A stretch of DNA of 64,000 bases from Flavobacteriales bacterium. GTDB lineage: Bacteria > Bacteroidota > Bacteroidia > CAIKAF01. The DNA lies in the NCBI GenBank assembly GCA_018401695.1, contig JAGYKD010000001.1, positions 251,651 to 315,650 of the forward strand, written 5' to 3'. The notes beneath the pieces are model-generated. The model was given only the letters and a program-made list of their open reading frames with translations, searched no databases and was not told the DNA's origin. Below, piece by piece: positions 9,553-18,309 of the stretch. The position numbers were made by a program, and so were the translations under genes. Each line of letters opens with the position of its first letter. The stretch's first letter is position 1.

Positions 9553-11111
9553 TAAGATTTGGGGGTTAAATGCACGTAGGGCACCAACATTTCTTCGAGG
9601 GAGACACCACCGTGTTGAAAGGTATTCCGGTAAAAGTTGACGTAGTAGTTGTAGTTGTTTGGATAGGCAAAAAAGTCGCCGCCTGTGGCAAAAATGTATT
9701 TGGTGCTCACATTGATTCTAGGCAGATGTGCTTCTTCGGGTTTTTCGATTTCGAATACCTCATTGGGGTTGTAGCGCAAGTTTCGGCCTTGTTTGTAGCG
9801 CAGGTTGGTGGTGGTGTTGCGGTCGCCCACGACCTGGACAGGTTCTTTAACCCGGATGGTTCCGTGGTCGGTGGCAATAATGACTTGAGCATCCATCTCA
9901 AATGCTCCTCTTAGGATATCGATTAGGGGACTGTTGTTGAACCAACTTTTGGTAAGGGATCGGTAGGCTTCTTCGTCGTCGGCCAATTCGCGTATTACTT
10001 CCATGTCGGTACGGGCATGGGAAAGCATATCCACAAAATTGTAGACCACCACGTTGAGGTCGTTATTCTTGAGGTTACTGAGGTTATCTGCGAGTTTTCG
10101 GCCCGATTGGAGATTGGTGATTTTGTGGTAGGACACCTTTTTTTTGAGCCCAAGCCTGGTAATTTGTTCGAGGAGTAATCCCTCTTCGTGCATGTTTTTT
10201 CCACCTTCTTCGTCTTCGTCTACCCAAAAATTGGGATGCAGTTTTTTAATGTCGGAAGGCATAAGTCCGGCAAACATGGCATTTCGGGCAAAATGGGTAG
10301 CGGTGGGCAAAATGGCGCAAGCCATGTTTTCTTCTTTTATTCTGCTAAAATCGGTAAGGATGGGCTGAAGCGTCTTCCATTGATCGTAGCGGAGGTTGTC
10401 AATAACCACCCAAAAGACCGGATGCCCGCTGCTTGCTTTAAGCAAAGGCGCCACTTTTTGTTTGAAAATGTGGTGCGACATGAGGGGCGCTTCGGTTTTG
10501 CCTTGAATCCAACCGATGTAATTTTCTTTAATGAAGCGCACAAATTGGGTATTGGCTTCTTCTTTTTGGGATTGGAGAATATCGAGCATGGCATGATTTC
10601 GTGCTCCGGCCATTTCCATTTCCCAAAAGACCAGTTTTCGGTATACTTCAAACCATTCGTCGATGGAGAGTTTATCGCCGATTTGCATACCTATTTCTCG
10701 GAACTCCTGAAGGTAGTTTTGGGTGCTTCGTTCGTTTACAATGCGTTTTTGGTCCAGGTTCTTTTTTATGGAAAGCAGCACCTGATTGGGGTGCACCGGC
10801 TTAATAAGGTAATCGGCGATTCGAGAGCCTATGGCTTCTTCCATAAGGTGCTCCTCTTCGGATTTGGTAACCATAACGACGGGTACTTCGGGGCGAATGG
10901 ATTTCATGTCGCTGAGCACATCGAGTCCGCCAATGCCGGGCATATTTTCGTCAAGAAAAACAAGGTCTACGTGGTTTTCTTTAAAAAAGTCTAGGGCATC
11001 TTGTCCGTTATTAAAGGTTTCTACTTGGTAGCCTTTTTCTTGCAGAAAAATCAAATGGGGTTTTAGGAGGTCAATTTCGTCGTCGGCCCAAAGAAGTTGT
11101 ATTTTATCCAT
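9552..11111 (-). CDS. porX: Response regulator with PglZ domain, PorX-type T9SS regulator
   Basis: 519 residues. The receiver domain (about 1-120) has the acidic pair in LLWADDE, the phospho-acceptor Asp in LVFLDENMPG, Thr in VMVTKSEEE and Lys in DYLIKPVHP. The rest is a PglZ (alkaline phosphatase-like) domain with VFWVVIDNLRYDQW and IIATDHGTIRV, metal-binding positions. PorX is the phosphorylated regulator needed for T9SS function and gene control in Porphyromonas, acting with PorY and SigP; in other Bacteroidota the same protein is conserved. The start at 11111 (MDKIQLLWADDE) was chosen because 28 additional upstream codons add nothing conserved. It heads the porX-tsaE-ald operon, with a promoter overlapping the divergent HD gene. 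Confidence 0.92.
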   Translation of the reverse strand: MDKIQLLWADDEIDLLKPHLIFLQEKGYQVETFNNGQDALDFFKENHVDLVFLDENMPGIGGLDVLSDMKSIRPEVPVVMVTKSEEEHLMEEAIGSRIADYLIKPVHPNQVLLSIKKNLDQKRIVNERSTQNYLQEFREIGMQIGDKLSIDEWFEVYRKLVFWEMEMAGARNHAMLDILQSQKEEANTQFVRFIKENYIGWIQGKTEAPLMSHHIFKQKVAPLLKASSGHPVFWVVIDNLRYDQWKTLQPILTDFSRIKEENMACAILPTATHFARNAMFAGLMPSDIKKLHPNFWVDEDEEGGKNMHEEGLLLEQITRLGLKKKVSYHKITNLQSGRKLADNLSNLKNNDLNVVVYNFVDMLSHARTDMEVIRELADDEEAYRSLTKSWFNNSPLIDILRGAFEMDAQVIIATDHGTIRVKEPVQVVGDRNTTTNLRYKQGRNLRYNPNEVFEIEKPEEAHLPRINVSTKYIFATGGDFFAYPNNYNYYVNFYRNTFQHGGVSLEEMLVPYVHLTPKS

Positions 11112-11147
11112 TCCAAGTGTGTTTTTAGGGTCATGTTGCCAATATCT

Positions 11148-11155
11148 TACCTTTG
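11148..11155 (+). promoter_or_regulatory. -7 box (TACCTTTG) for the HD-domain gene
   Basis: Exact TAnnTTTG match pointing rightward, 67 nt before the GTG of the HD gene. A TTG lies only 10 nt upstream, so the -33 element is unclear. The box lies in the porX 5' leader. Confidence 0.5.
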
Positions 11156-11201
11156 CAGGAGAACAAATAGCGGTAGGTTTACAATATACGTACACTTACC
11201 G

Positions 11202-11230
11202 CAAAGGTAAAACGGAGAAGAGGTGGCAAA
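11202..11230 (-). promoter_or_regulatory. Promoter of the porX operon (TTTG-N17-TACCTTTG)
   Basis: On the minus strand TTTG (11230-11227) is 17 nt before TACCTTTG (11209-11202), the canonical Bacteroidota sigma arrangement. It is about 90 nt ahead of the porX ATG; the -33 part overlaps the first codons of the HD gene. Confidence 0.7.
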
Positions 11231-12476
11231 GGTATTCAGCCCAAAGATTTTTAACGACCCGGTATATGGGTTTATTACCATTAGTGACCCGCTGATTCAA
11301 CAATTGTTGGACCATCCCTGGTTTCAGCGTTTGGGTAGGATTGCTCAGGGGGGAATGACCTATTTGGTGTATCCCGGGGCGCAGCACACCCGGTTTCATC
11401 ATGCCTTAGGGGCCACTTATTTGATGGAGCAAGCGCTAAATGCGTTGGAACGTAAGGGCACAGAAATAAGTAAGGAAGAACGTCAGGCGGCTTTGGCGGC
11501 CATATTATTGCACGATTTGGGTCATGGTCCCTACTCGCACACCTTAGAAGGAAGCATTATGCCGGGAGTGCATCACGAGCGGCTTTCCTTACAGATGATG
11601 CAACGTTTAAACGAGGAATTTCATCAATCTTTAGATTTGGCTATTGCCATATTTAAGGGAGAATACCCCAGAACGTTCTTTAATCAATTGGTATCGAGCC
11701 AACTGGATGTTGACCGGCTGGACTACTTAATGCGCGACAGCTTTTATACAGGAGTTGCCGAAGGAATCATTGGGTCAGAGCGTATAATAAAAATGATGCG
11801 CGTGATTGACGACAAACTGGTGATTGAAGAAAAAGGTGTTTATTCTGTAGAGAAGTTTCTTATTGCGCGACGGCTCATGTATTGGCAGGTTTACCTGCAC
11901 AAAACGGTGTTGGGAGCTGAAGCCATGCTGCACGAAATCTTTAGGCGCGCAGGGGAAGTAGTCTTGGAAGACCCAATTTTATTTGGCACACCTGCATTAC
12001 GCGGGCTGCTCTATGCCAAAGGGCAAGAGCATAGTTCGGATGATTTGTTGGATTGGTTTACCCAATTGGACGATACCGACGTAATGGCCTCCATAAAGGT
12101 GTGGTCGACTCATAAAGACCCGGTGCTATCCAATTTATGCCAAAGAATTTTGCACCGCAGGCTCTTTAAGATTCGTCTTCAAGTGCCGGAGATTCCCGAA
12201 GACTTTGTGCAGGAATGTCGGCAAAAATCGGCTCAAGTATTGAACTTAAGTCCGGAACAGGCCACATATTTTGTCCAAACCGGTTCGGTGGCCAATCAAG
12301 GGTACGACAAATCTAAAGGAGAAATAAACATTTACATGAAATCAGGCAAATTGTTGAATTTTTTTGAAGCCTCGGACAACTTGGCCCCAGAAAACCTTTC
12401 AAAAAAAGTGGTAAAACATTACGTCTGTTTTCCTAAAGAAATTTTGCCATTAGCCACTTGGCCTCAAGCACATTAA
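11223..12476 (+). CDS. HD-superfamily phosphohydrolase (dGTPase/SAMHD1-like)
   Basis: 417-residue HD-domain protein of the deoxynucleotide triphosphohydrolase-like group. Metal ligands are visible: TRFHHALGATYLM (His), LLHDLGHGPYSH (the HD pair) and SSQLDVDRLDYLMRDSFYTG (Asp). The start is a GTG at 11223 with a good ribosome site (GGAG at 11214); the family N-terminus IFNDPVYGFITI follows directly, so no ATG start fits better. It is the first gene of the lpx-efp cluster, 3 nt before lpxD. The conserved linkage with lipid A genes in Bacteroidota is well known but the reason is not; the substrate is unproven. Confidence 0.87.
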   Translation: MAKVFSPKIFNDPVYGFITISDPLIQQLLDHPWFQRLGRIAQGGMTYLVYPGAQHTRFHHALGATYLMEQALNALERKGTEISKEERQAALAAILLHDLGHGPYSHTLEGSIMPGVHHERLSLQMMQRLNEEFHQSLDLAIAIFKGEYPRTFFNQLVSSQLDVDRLDYLMRDSFYTGVAEGIIGSERIIKMMRVIDDKLVIEEKGVYSVEKFLIARRLMYWQVYLHKTVLGAEAMLHEIFRRAGEVVLEDPILFGTPALRGLLYAKGQEHSSDDLLDWFTQLDDTDVMASIKVWSTHKDPVLSNLCQRILHRRLFKIRLQVPEIPEDFVQECRQKSAQVLNLSPEQATYFVQTGSVANQGYDKSKGEINIYMKSGKLLNFFEASDNLAPENLSKKVVKHYVCFPKEILPLATWPQAH

Positions 12477-12479
12477 ACT

Positions 12480-13508
12480 ATGGAGTTTACGGCCCAACAT
12501 ATTGCCGATTTGTTGCAATCTAAGGTGGTAGGGAATCCCGAGCAAAGGATAAGCAGCTGGAGTCCTTTGGAAAGCGCCACCGAAGGAGATTTGAGTTTTT
12601 TGGCCGACAAGCAATACGCCCATTTATTGCCCACCACCAAAGCTTCCGTTGTTTTGGTTTCGGAATTTTTAATGCCGAAACATCCCAAAGAAAGTGCGGC
12701 CTTAATTCCTGTACCTGATGCCCGAAAAGCAGTAAGCAACCTTTTAAAGGATTGGCAAGCAAGCCAAAGCAGGGCTAAGCAAGGCATTCACCCAAGCGCC
12801 TGGGTGGACCCAATGGCCAAAGTGCATGAAACCGCGTGGATAGGCCCGGGCTGTATGGTGTTTGAAGGCGCCGAAATTGGCGCCGGCTGCCAATTGGTGG
12901 CTCAAGTTTTTGTTGGCGCTCATGTGCATATAGGCCTCGACTGCCTGTTGCATCCCGGGGTAAGAGTTCTCCATGGTTGTAGACTCGGACAAAAAGTAAT
13001 TTTGCATGCCAATGTAGTAATTGGTGCCGATGGTTTCGGATATAGTCAAGGCGAGCAAGGACCGGAAAAAATTCCGCATGCAGGGGATGTTGTTTTGGAG
13101 GACGAGGTGGAAGTAGGTGCCGGCAGCACCATAGATCGCGCTTTGCTAGGAAGCACCCGCATTGGCAAAGGCTGCAAAATAGACAATCTGGTGCATGTAG
13201 CGCATAACGTGCACATGGGTGCCTATTGTTTGGTGGCGGCACAAACCGGTATTGCCGGTTCGGCCCAGCTTGGTAAAGGCTGCCAAATTGGCGGGCAAGT
13301 AGGCATGATTGACCATATCCGTTTGGCCGACGGAACTCAGGTGGCTGCACAATCCGGCCTAATGAAATCCGTTACTGAAACCAATAGTAAATGGTGGGGG
13401 TCCCCGGCGCTTCCTGCAAACCATTATAAAAAAGTTTTGATTGTACTGAACAAATTGCCGGAATTGGAACAAAAAATTAGAACTATTGAACGTAAAGTCA
13501 AAGATTGA
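12480..13508 (+). CDS. lpxD: UDP-3-O-(3-hydroxyacyl)glucosamine N-acyltransferase LpxD
   Basis: Third step of lipid A synthesis: transfers a 3-hydroxyacyl chain from ACP to the 2-amine of UDP-3-O-acyl-glucosamine. 342 residues, normal length. The N-terminal uridine-binding domain (1-100) is followed by left-handed beta-helix hexapeptide repeats (about 100-310) with the catalytic His in HVAHNVHMG and IGADGFGYS, then a C-terminal helix. The ATG follows the HD gene by 3 nt. It overlaps the TTG start of lpxC by 23 nt. Confidence 0.94.
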   Translation: MEFTAQHIADLLQSKVVGNPEQRISSWSPLESATEGDLSFLADKQYAHLLPTTKASVVLVSEFLMPKHPKESAALIPVPDARKAVSNLLKDWQASQSRAKQGIHPSAWVDPMAKVHETAWIGPGCMVFEGAEIGAGCQLVAQVFVGAHVHIGLDCLLHPGVRVLHGCRLGQKVILHANVVIGADGFGYSQGEQGPEKIPHAGDVVLEDEVEVGAGSTIDRALLGSTRIGKGCKIDNLVHVAHNVHMGAYCLVAAQTGIAGSAQLGKGCQIGGQVGMIDHIRLADGTQVAAQSGLMKSVTETNSKWWGSPALPANHYKKVLIVLNKLPELEQKIRTIERKVKD

Positions 13509-14463
13509 AACCGAAATTCAGGAAAAGCTTGCTCCTTCCATCCAAGATGCCGGTCTTCAAGCCAGTATTGCGGATGAGGTAGTTTGGCATGGTGTGGGTT
13601 TACACAGTGGAGAGCAAATGACCTGTAGTCTTATTCCCGCAAATGAAGATACCGGCTTGGTATTTTGCCGTACCGATTTGCCCAATAAGCCCACCATACC
13701 GGCTCTAGCAGAATATGTAGTTTGCACGGACCGTTCCACAACTTTGGCCAAAGGAGCGGCTTCGGTTGCCACTGTAGAGCATATTTTGGCCGCGCTTTAT
13801 GGGGCAGGAATAGACAATGCCCGCATTGAAATTAACGGCCCAGAAGTGCCCATTCTTGATGGAAGTGCTGCGCCTTTTTACCAAGCCATTCAAAAAGTGG
13901 GGCTGCAGCATTACAAAAAACCCAAGAAACGATTATCCATCGATCGAGAAATTGAAATTTCGACCCAAGACGGGAAACAGTTTATGCGTTTACTCCCGAG
14001 TGCAACTTTTAGCTTAGAAGCCACCATAGATTTCAATAGCCAGGTGCTCCCAGAAACCACGGTTCGGTTTTTGACAGGCGATTCGTTTGAAAGGGAATTA
14101 GCGCCAGCGCGCACTTTTGTTTTTTTGCATGAACTGCATTGGCTTATTCACCAAGGTTTGGTTAAGGGAGGCAGCTTGGAAAATGCGGTGGTGTTTATAG
14201 AAAACAAACCCGAAGAGCTCACCTTACAAGAGCTTTCGGTCTTTTTTAATTCGGGTCCGCTCAAAGTAAATGGGAAACCCATTTTAAATCCGGAACCCCT
14301 GCGGTTTAGCAACGAAGCTGCGCGCCATAAACTGTTGGATATCCTTGGCGATTTGGCGCTATGCGGCTATAGATTGAATGGAAATTTAATGGCATTGCGT
14401 CCGGGACATGCATTGAATGTTGCGTTTGCCAAAAAAATCAGAGAAATTTACGCCCATGAGTGA
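13486..14463 (+). CDS. lpxC: UDP-3-O-acyl-N-acetylglucosamine deacetylase LpxC (stand-alone)
   Basis: Zinc deacetylase that commits to lipid A synthesis. 325 residues. Zinc ligands and base: TVEHILAALYG (Glu-His), RHKLLDILGDLAL (His and Asp) and RPGHALNVAF (His). GVGLHSGEQM gives the N-terminal substrate loop. The best start is TTG at 13486 inside the lpxD end, giving MNVKSKIETEIQ; the family norm begins with a similar VKQKT stretch. In most Bacteroidota lpxC is fused to fabZ in one protein of about 460 residues; here it ends after KKIREIYAHE with a TGA, and fabZ starts separately with an 8-nt overlap. Confidence 0.93.
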   Translation: MNVKSKIETEIQEKLAPSIQDAGLQASIADEVVWHGVGLHSGEQMTCSLIPANEDTGLVFCRTDLPNKPTIPALAEYVVCTDRSTTLAKGAASVATVEHILAALYGAGIDNARIEINGPEVPILDGSAAPFYQAIQKVGLQHYKKPKKRLSIDREIEISTQDGKQFMRLLPSATFSLEATIDFNSQVLPETTVRFLTGDSFERELAPARTFVFLHELHWLIHQGLVKGGSLENAVVFIENKPEELTLQELSVFFNSGPLKVNGKPILNPEPLRFSNEAARHKLLDILGDLALCGYRLNGNLMALRPGHALNVAFAKKIREIYAHE

Positions 14464-14935
14464 ATGGACACCAGAAACAATAGACCTATCTAAAACCTTG
14501 TACGACATCCATAAAATCATGGAGTTGTTGCCTCACCGCTATCCCTTTTTATTGGTGGATAGAATTGTAGAAATGGATGGGGAATCAGTGGTAGGAATAA
14601 AAAACGTTAGCATGAATGAGCCTTTTTTTCAAGGTCATTTTCCGGGCAACCCGGTCATGCCTGGGGTAATGCAAATCGAAGCCATGGCGCAAGTTGGTGG
14701 TATTTTAGTAATGAGTACCCTGGAAGATCCGGGAGCCTATACCCCTTACTTTATCAAAATTGAAAAAGTAAAATTCAAGCAAAAAGTACTTCCCGGCGAC
14801 CAATTGGTATTTATGCTTAGGCTTAAATCGCCCATTCGCCGGGGAATTTGTCACATGGAAGGCAAAGCCTATGTGCAGGGCAAAGTAGCCATGGAAGGCG
14901 AAATGATGGCCCAGTTGGTTAAAAACGAGGGCTAA
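14456..14935 (+). CDS. fabZ: 3-hydroxyacyl-ACP dehydratase FabZ (stand-alone)
   Basis: Dehydrates 3-hydroxyacyl-ACP in fatty acid elongation and so competes with LpxD and LpxA for the same acyl-ACP pool. 159 residues with the hot-dog fold; motifs are LLPHRYPFLLVDRI, the catalytic His in FFQGHFPGNPVMPGV and Glu in QIEAMAQ. The start is the ATG at 14456 (MSEWTPETIDL), which overlaps the lpxC stop by 8 nt; an upstream ATG at 14417 would run 39 nt further into lpxC. In related bacteria this domain is the C-terminal half of an LpxC-FabZ fusion, and the break here falls exactly in the linker. The next gene starts on its stop codon (TAATG). Confidence 0.93.
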   Translation: MSEWTPETIDLSKTLYDIHKIMELLPHRYPFLLVDRIVEMDGESVVGIKNVSMNEPFFQGHFPGNPVMPGVMQIEAMAQVGGILVMSTLEDPGAYTPYFIKIEKVKFKQKVLPGDQLVFMLRLKSPIRRGICHMEGKAYVQGKVAMEGEMMAQLVKNEG

Positions 14936-15558
14936 TGCAATCCATGCGGCTTGAGCTTTCGGGTATTTCTAGAACCTTTGGTGCCTCCCCCGTGCTTAAA
15001 GAGCTAAGCGCCTCGTGGAGCGGACCCGGAATTCATGCGGTTTTAGGCTCCAATGGATCCGGGAAATCTACCTTAATGAAAGTGCTTTTGGGCTATGTAA
15101 GGCCGGACTCCGGGAGCATAAAAGCCTTCTGGGAAGACCAGGAACTCCATGCTGAAGAGCGTTTAAACCAAATGGCCCTCACCGGACCTTATATGGAACT
15201 CCCGGAAGAATTAAGCCTAGGCGAGTTTTTGACCCTGTTGGAAACCTTTCGACCGGCCTTTCAAAAAGAAAAAGCCGACCGATGGCTTCAGCTTTGCGGT
15301 TTGCACAACAAGCAAAACCAAAGGTTGAGCACTTTTTCCTCCGGCATGAAACAAAGAGTACGTCTACTTTCGGTCTTTGCTTGTCAACTCCCCTTTTGGC
15401 TGTTGGATGAGCCTTTGGCCAACTTAGATAAGGCCGGAAAAGACTTTTATTCCCAAGTTCTGGCCTCAGAAAAAAATAAGCGATTAATTTTGGTGGCTTC
15501 AAATCACCAAGAAGAAGAGTACCCTTTTGTGCTTTCTACGATACAATTAATACACTAA
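14935..15558 (+). CDS. ABC transporter ATP-binding subunit, CcmA/LptB-like
   Basis: 207-residue single ABC ATPase domain: Walker A GSNGSGKST (about residue 39), signature FSSGMKQR (about 135), Walker B FWLLDEPLANLD and the H-loop His in VASNHQEE. No permease lies next to it. The same ATPase is found in the lpx-efp cluster of other Bacteroidota, and a link to envelope lipid or haem/cytochrome export has been suggested only by similarity. It begins on the fabZ stop (TAATG) and ends 6 nt before efp. Where lpxA would be expected, this gene is found instead. Confidence 0.85.
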   Translation: MQSMRLELSGISRTFGASPVLKELSASWSGPGIHAVLGSNGSGKSTLMKVLLGYVRPDSGSIKAFWEDQELHAEERLNQMALTGPYMELPEELSLGEFLTLLETFRPAFQKEKADRWLQLCGLHNKQNQRLSTFSSGMKQRVRLLSVFACQLPFWLLDEPLANLDKAGKDFYSQVLASEKNKRLILVASNHQEEEYPFVLSTIQLIH

Positions 15559-15564
15559 TACTAT

Positions 15565-16128
15565 ATGGCAACCACATCTGATTTCCGCAACGGGCTTTGC
15601 CTCGAAATGAACAAAGACCTTATGATTATCGTAGAGTTTCAGCGTTTCCAAACCGGACGTGGAGCTTCGAACGTACGCACCAAACTTAAAAGCCTTACCA
15701 CCGGTAAAATCATTGACCACACCTTTACCGGAGGCGAAAAAGTGGAGACCGCACGTATTGAATCGCGCCCCCATCAGTTCCTTTACAAGGACGATACCGG
15801 CATGGTGCTCATGAACACCGACACCTACGACCAAATAATTCTTCAACCCGAAATGATCGAAAACCACGACTTGCTCAAGGACGGAGACCCTTTGGTTGTA
15901 GTGTATCATGCCGAAAAAGAATTGCCTCTTTATGGTGAATTGCCGGATTTTGTGGAGCTTGAAATCACCTATACCGAACCAGGAATCAAAGGAGACACCG
16001 CCACCAACACCCTAAAGCCCGCAACTCTGGAAACCGGTGCCGAAGTTCGTGTGCCGCTGTTTATTAACCAAGGCGATAAAATTAAGGTAGATACCAGAAA
16101 ACGCACCTACTCCGAACGTGTTAAGTAA
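15565..16128 (+). CDS. efp: Translation elongation factor P, Arg-32 type
   Basis: EF-P relieves ribosome stalling at polyproline stretches. 187 residues, three beta-barrel domains; C-terminal signature TEPGIKGDTATNTLKPATLE is intact and the protein ends with KRTYSERVK. The tip loop of domain I, which carries the modified residue, reads FQTGRGASN, placing Arg at position 32. Bacteroidota EF-Ps that I recall carry Lys here in a PGKG loop. Arg-32 is the form rhamnosylated by EarP in Pseudomonas and Neisseria; no earP or rmlABCD is in this window. ATG start 6 nt after the ABC gene. Confidence 0.93.
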   Translation: MATTSDFRNGLCLEMNKDLMIIVEFQRFQTGRGASNVRTKLKSLTTGKIIDHTFTGGEKVETARIESRPHQFLYKDDTGMVLMNTDTYDQIILQPEMIENHDLLKDGDPLVVVYHAEKELPLYGELPDFVELEITYTEPGIKGDTATNTLKPATLETGAEVRVPLFINQGDKIKVDTRKRTYSERVK

Positions 16129-16175
16129 TTGTTTCCTTTTTTAGACCTTTGCTACTTTAGTTCCAACACCACCAC

Positions 16176-17108
16176 ATGCTGTTCGAAGCCCCTATACGAC
16201 TTGAAGACCTTTGCACAAAACTTGCTTGCACTTTTGTGGGCAACCCCAACACCTTCGTTGTAGGGCTCAATGAAATCCATGTGGTAGGCACGGGGGAGCT
16301 TACCTTCGTAGACCATCCCAAATACTACCTTAAAGCACTTAAATCGCCCGCTGCTGTCGTTATTATAGACCAAAAACCCGAAAACTGTTTTGGTAAAGAT
16401 TTAATCATTACTCCCGATCCTTTTTCCTTGTTTAAGCAACTTATGGAAAAAGAAAGTGCCTTTGTTCCCTCCAACCAATTGGTTTCAGAAAGTGCTTCCG
16501 TTCACCCCACTGCCATTATTCAACCGGGGGCTTTTGTTGGCAACAATGTTACCATTGGCGCCAATTGCATCATTCACGCCAACGTTACCATTTACGACAA
16601 TACCATCATTGGTGATCGGGTTATTATTCATGCCAACTCTACCATTGGAGCCGATGCCTTTTACGTTAAGCGTCGTTCCGGTTATTACGAAAAATTTCCC
16701 TCAGGCGGCTTTGTGGTTATTGAAAATGATGTGGAAATCGGAGCAGGTTGCACCATTGACCGCGGCGTAACCAACAAAACCGTTATTGGAGAGGGAACCC
16801 GCATGGACAATCAAGTGCATATTGGGCACGATACCCTCATTGGCAAGCATTGCCTCATTGCAGCCCAGGTAGGCATTAGTGGCGTGGTTCGCCTGGAAGA
16901 CTATGTGCAAATTTGGGGACAAGTAGGCGTTGCCAAAGACCTCACCATTGGGAAAGGAGCCGTAATTTTACCAAAAGCCGGTGTTATTAAAAGTTTGGAA
17001 GGCGGCAAAAGCTATTTAGGAGCTCCCGCCGAGGAAACCAAAACGGCCATGCGTCAATGGGTGGCCATTAAAAAACTTCCAGAAATCATCCGAAAGTTCA
17101 AGATTTAA
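16176..17108 (+). CDS. LpxD-like hexapeptide acyltransferase (paralogue)
   Basis: 310 residues, the second LpxD-family protein in the cluster. It has the LpxD N-terminal domain (about 1-95, with LTFVDHPKYY) and a left-handed beta-helix from about 100 to 285. The catalytic His is conserved in QVHIGHDTLIG and IGADAFYVK replaces IGADGFGY. The hexapeptide signature VVIENDVEIGAGCTIDRGV is shared with LpxD. Such a copy directly after efp is usual in Bacteroidota; whether it acylates a lipid A precursor or another sugar nucleotide is not known. 3 nt before the phosphatase gene, so co-transcribed. Confidence 0.85.
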   Translation: MLFEAPIRLEDLCTKLACTFVGNPNTFVVGLNEIHVVGTGELTFVDHPKYYLKALKSPAAVVIIDQKPENCFGKDLIITPDPFSLFKQLMEKESAFVPSNQLVSESASVHPTAIIQPGAFVGNNVTIGANCIIHANVTIYDNTIIGDRVIIHANSTIGADAFYVKRRSGYYEKFPSGGFVVIENDVEIGAGCTIDRGVTNKTVIGEGTRMDNQVHIGHDTLIGKHCLIAAQVGISGVVRLEDYVQIWGQVGVAKDLTIGKGAVILPKAGVIKSLEGGKSYLGAPAEETKTAMRQWVAIKKLPEIIRKFKI

Positions 17109-17111
17109 CGC

Positions 17112-18299
17112 TTGAAACAGAAAGACTATAAAAAGCGCCTGCAATCCCTGCTTCAAATAACGCAGGCCATCAACTCCAATTTCTCGCGCGAACAGCTCGT
17201 GCGCATTTTTGAATCCATCCTAAAAAACCAAATTGGGCTCAAACGATTTGCTGTCCTTAGCGCTCAACAAGGCAAGCTTGTTCCAGAAGCCCTCTTTGGA
17301 TTTCTGCAAACCGAACTCGACCAAATAGAACTAAGCGCTTACTTGAGCCGTTTGCCCGACCCCGGCACCTACATTCGCTTAGGCTCAGACTCCAACGGAC
17401 CTTTCGACGCCGTAGTCCCGGTGTTCCATAAGTCCAAACCTTTGGCCTACGTACTTCTTGCCCACCACGAACCCTTGGACGACGACGACTTGGACTTTAT
17501 TCAGGCACTTTCCAATATTGTGTACGTGGCTTTCGAAAACAAACAACTGGCCAGAGAAGGCATTCGGCAGGAACGTCTAAAAAAGGAGCTCGAATTAGCC
17601 TCCCAAATGCAAGGCCAACTTTTTCCCGATGCCCTGCCTACCGGCGGAAGTTTAGAAATAGACGCCTTTTACAAAAGCCATACCGAGGTCGGAGGCGATT
17701 ACTACGACTTTTTTCCGCTTAATGAACACGAATACGCCATTTGCATGGCCGATGTAAGCGGCAAAGGAGTCTCGGCCGCCCTCCTGATGTCCAATTTTCA
17801 AGCCAATGTGCAGGCCCTCTTTGCTTACGTAGAAAACTTGGAAACCCTCGCCACAAGACTCAACAGCAAGGTAATGCGCAACGCCAGAGGAGAAAAATTC
17901 ATTACCGCATTTCTTGGACGATACAATACCCGCACCCGTAAACTTCATTTTGTAAACTGCGGACACAACCCTCCCTTGTTTATTCACAACAAAAACCTGA
18001 AACTCCTAAAAGACGGTTCCATAGGACTAGGGATGCTCGATGAGTTGCCTTTTATTCACAAAGGCGCACTCGATATTCCACCCGAATCCCTTTTGGTATG
18101 CTATACCGACGGGCTTACCGAACTCCAAAACAACCAAGGCACGTACTTTGGGATGGAAAATCTTTGCGATTTTGTAATGGACCACCGCCAACTTAGCGTA
18201 AAGGACTTGGTGGTGCGCACCATTGTACACCTCGAAAAATACAAACAAAACGAACCCTACCGCGACGACATTGCCTTTTTGGCTTGCCGCTTTCACTAG
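17112..18299 (+). CDS. GAF - SpoIIE/RsbU-type serine phosphatase
   Basis: 395 residues: N-terminal helical part and GAF-like sensory domain (about 1-160), a coiled linker with the RsbU-type LASQMQGQLFPDALP, and a PP2C-like SpoIIE domain (about 195-395) with metal Asp residues in VGGDYYDFF, MADVSGKGVSAALLM and YTDGLTE. Such phosphatases act on anti-sigma-antagonist proteins or other phosphoserine regulators. The start is TTG at 17112, 3 nt after the lpxD paralogue; no ATG fits. Last gene of the lpx-efp run; the convergent MFS gene ends 10 nt later. Confidence 0.85.
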   Translation: MKQKDYKKRLQSLLQITQAINSNFSREQLVRIFESILKNQIGLKRFAVLSAQQGKLVPEALFGFLQTELDQIELSAYLSRLPDPGTYIRLGSDSNGPFDAVVPVFHKSKPLAYVLLAHHEPLDDDDLDFIQALSNIVYVAFENKQLAREGIRQERLKKELELASQMQGQLFPDALPTGGSLEIDAFYKSHTEVGGDYYDFFPLNEHEYAICMADVSGKGVSAALLMSNFQANVQALFAYVENLETLATRLNSKVMRNARGEKFITAFLGRYNTRTRKLHFVNCGHNPPLFIHNKNLKLLKDGSIGLGMLDELPFIHKGALDIPPESLLVCYTDGLTELQNNQGTYFGMENLCDFVMDHRQLSVKDLVVRTIVHLEKYKQNEPYRDDIAFLACRFH

Positions 18300-18309
18300 G
18301 CCTACGCGC

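Noticed and set aside
10188-10994. 268-codon plus-strand frame opposite porX
   Set aside because: Antisense of a conserved gene; no recognisable protein.
14935-15558. lpxA in its usual place after fabZ
   Set aside because: The gene there is an ABC ATPase (GSNGSGKST, SSGMKQR, LLDEPLANLD) with no hexapeptide repeats.
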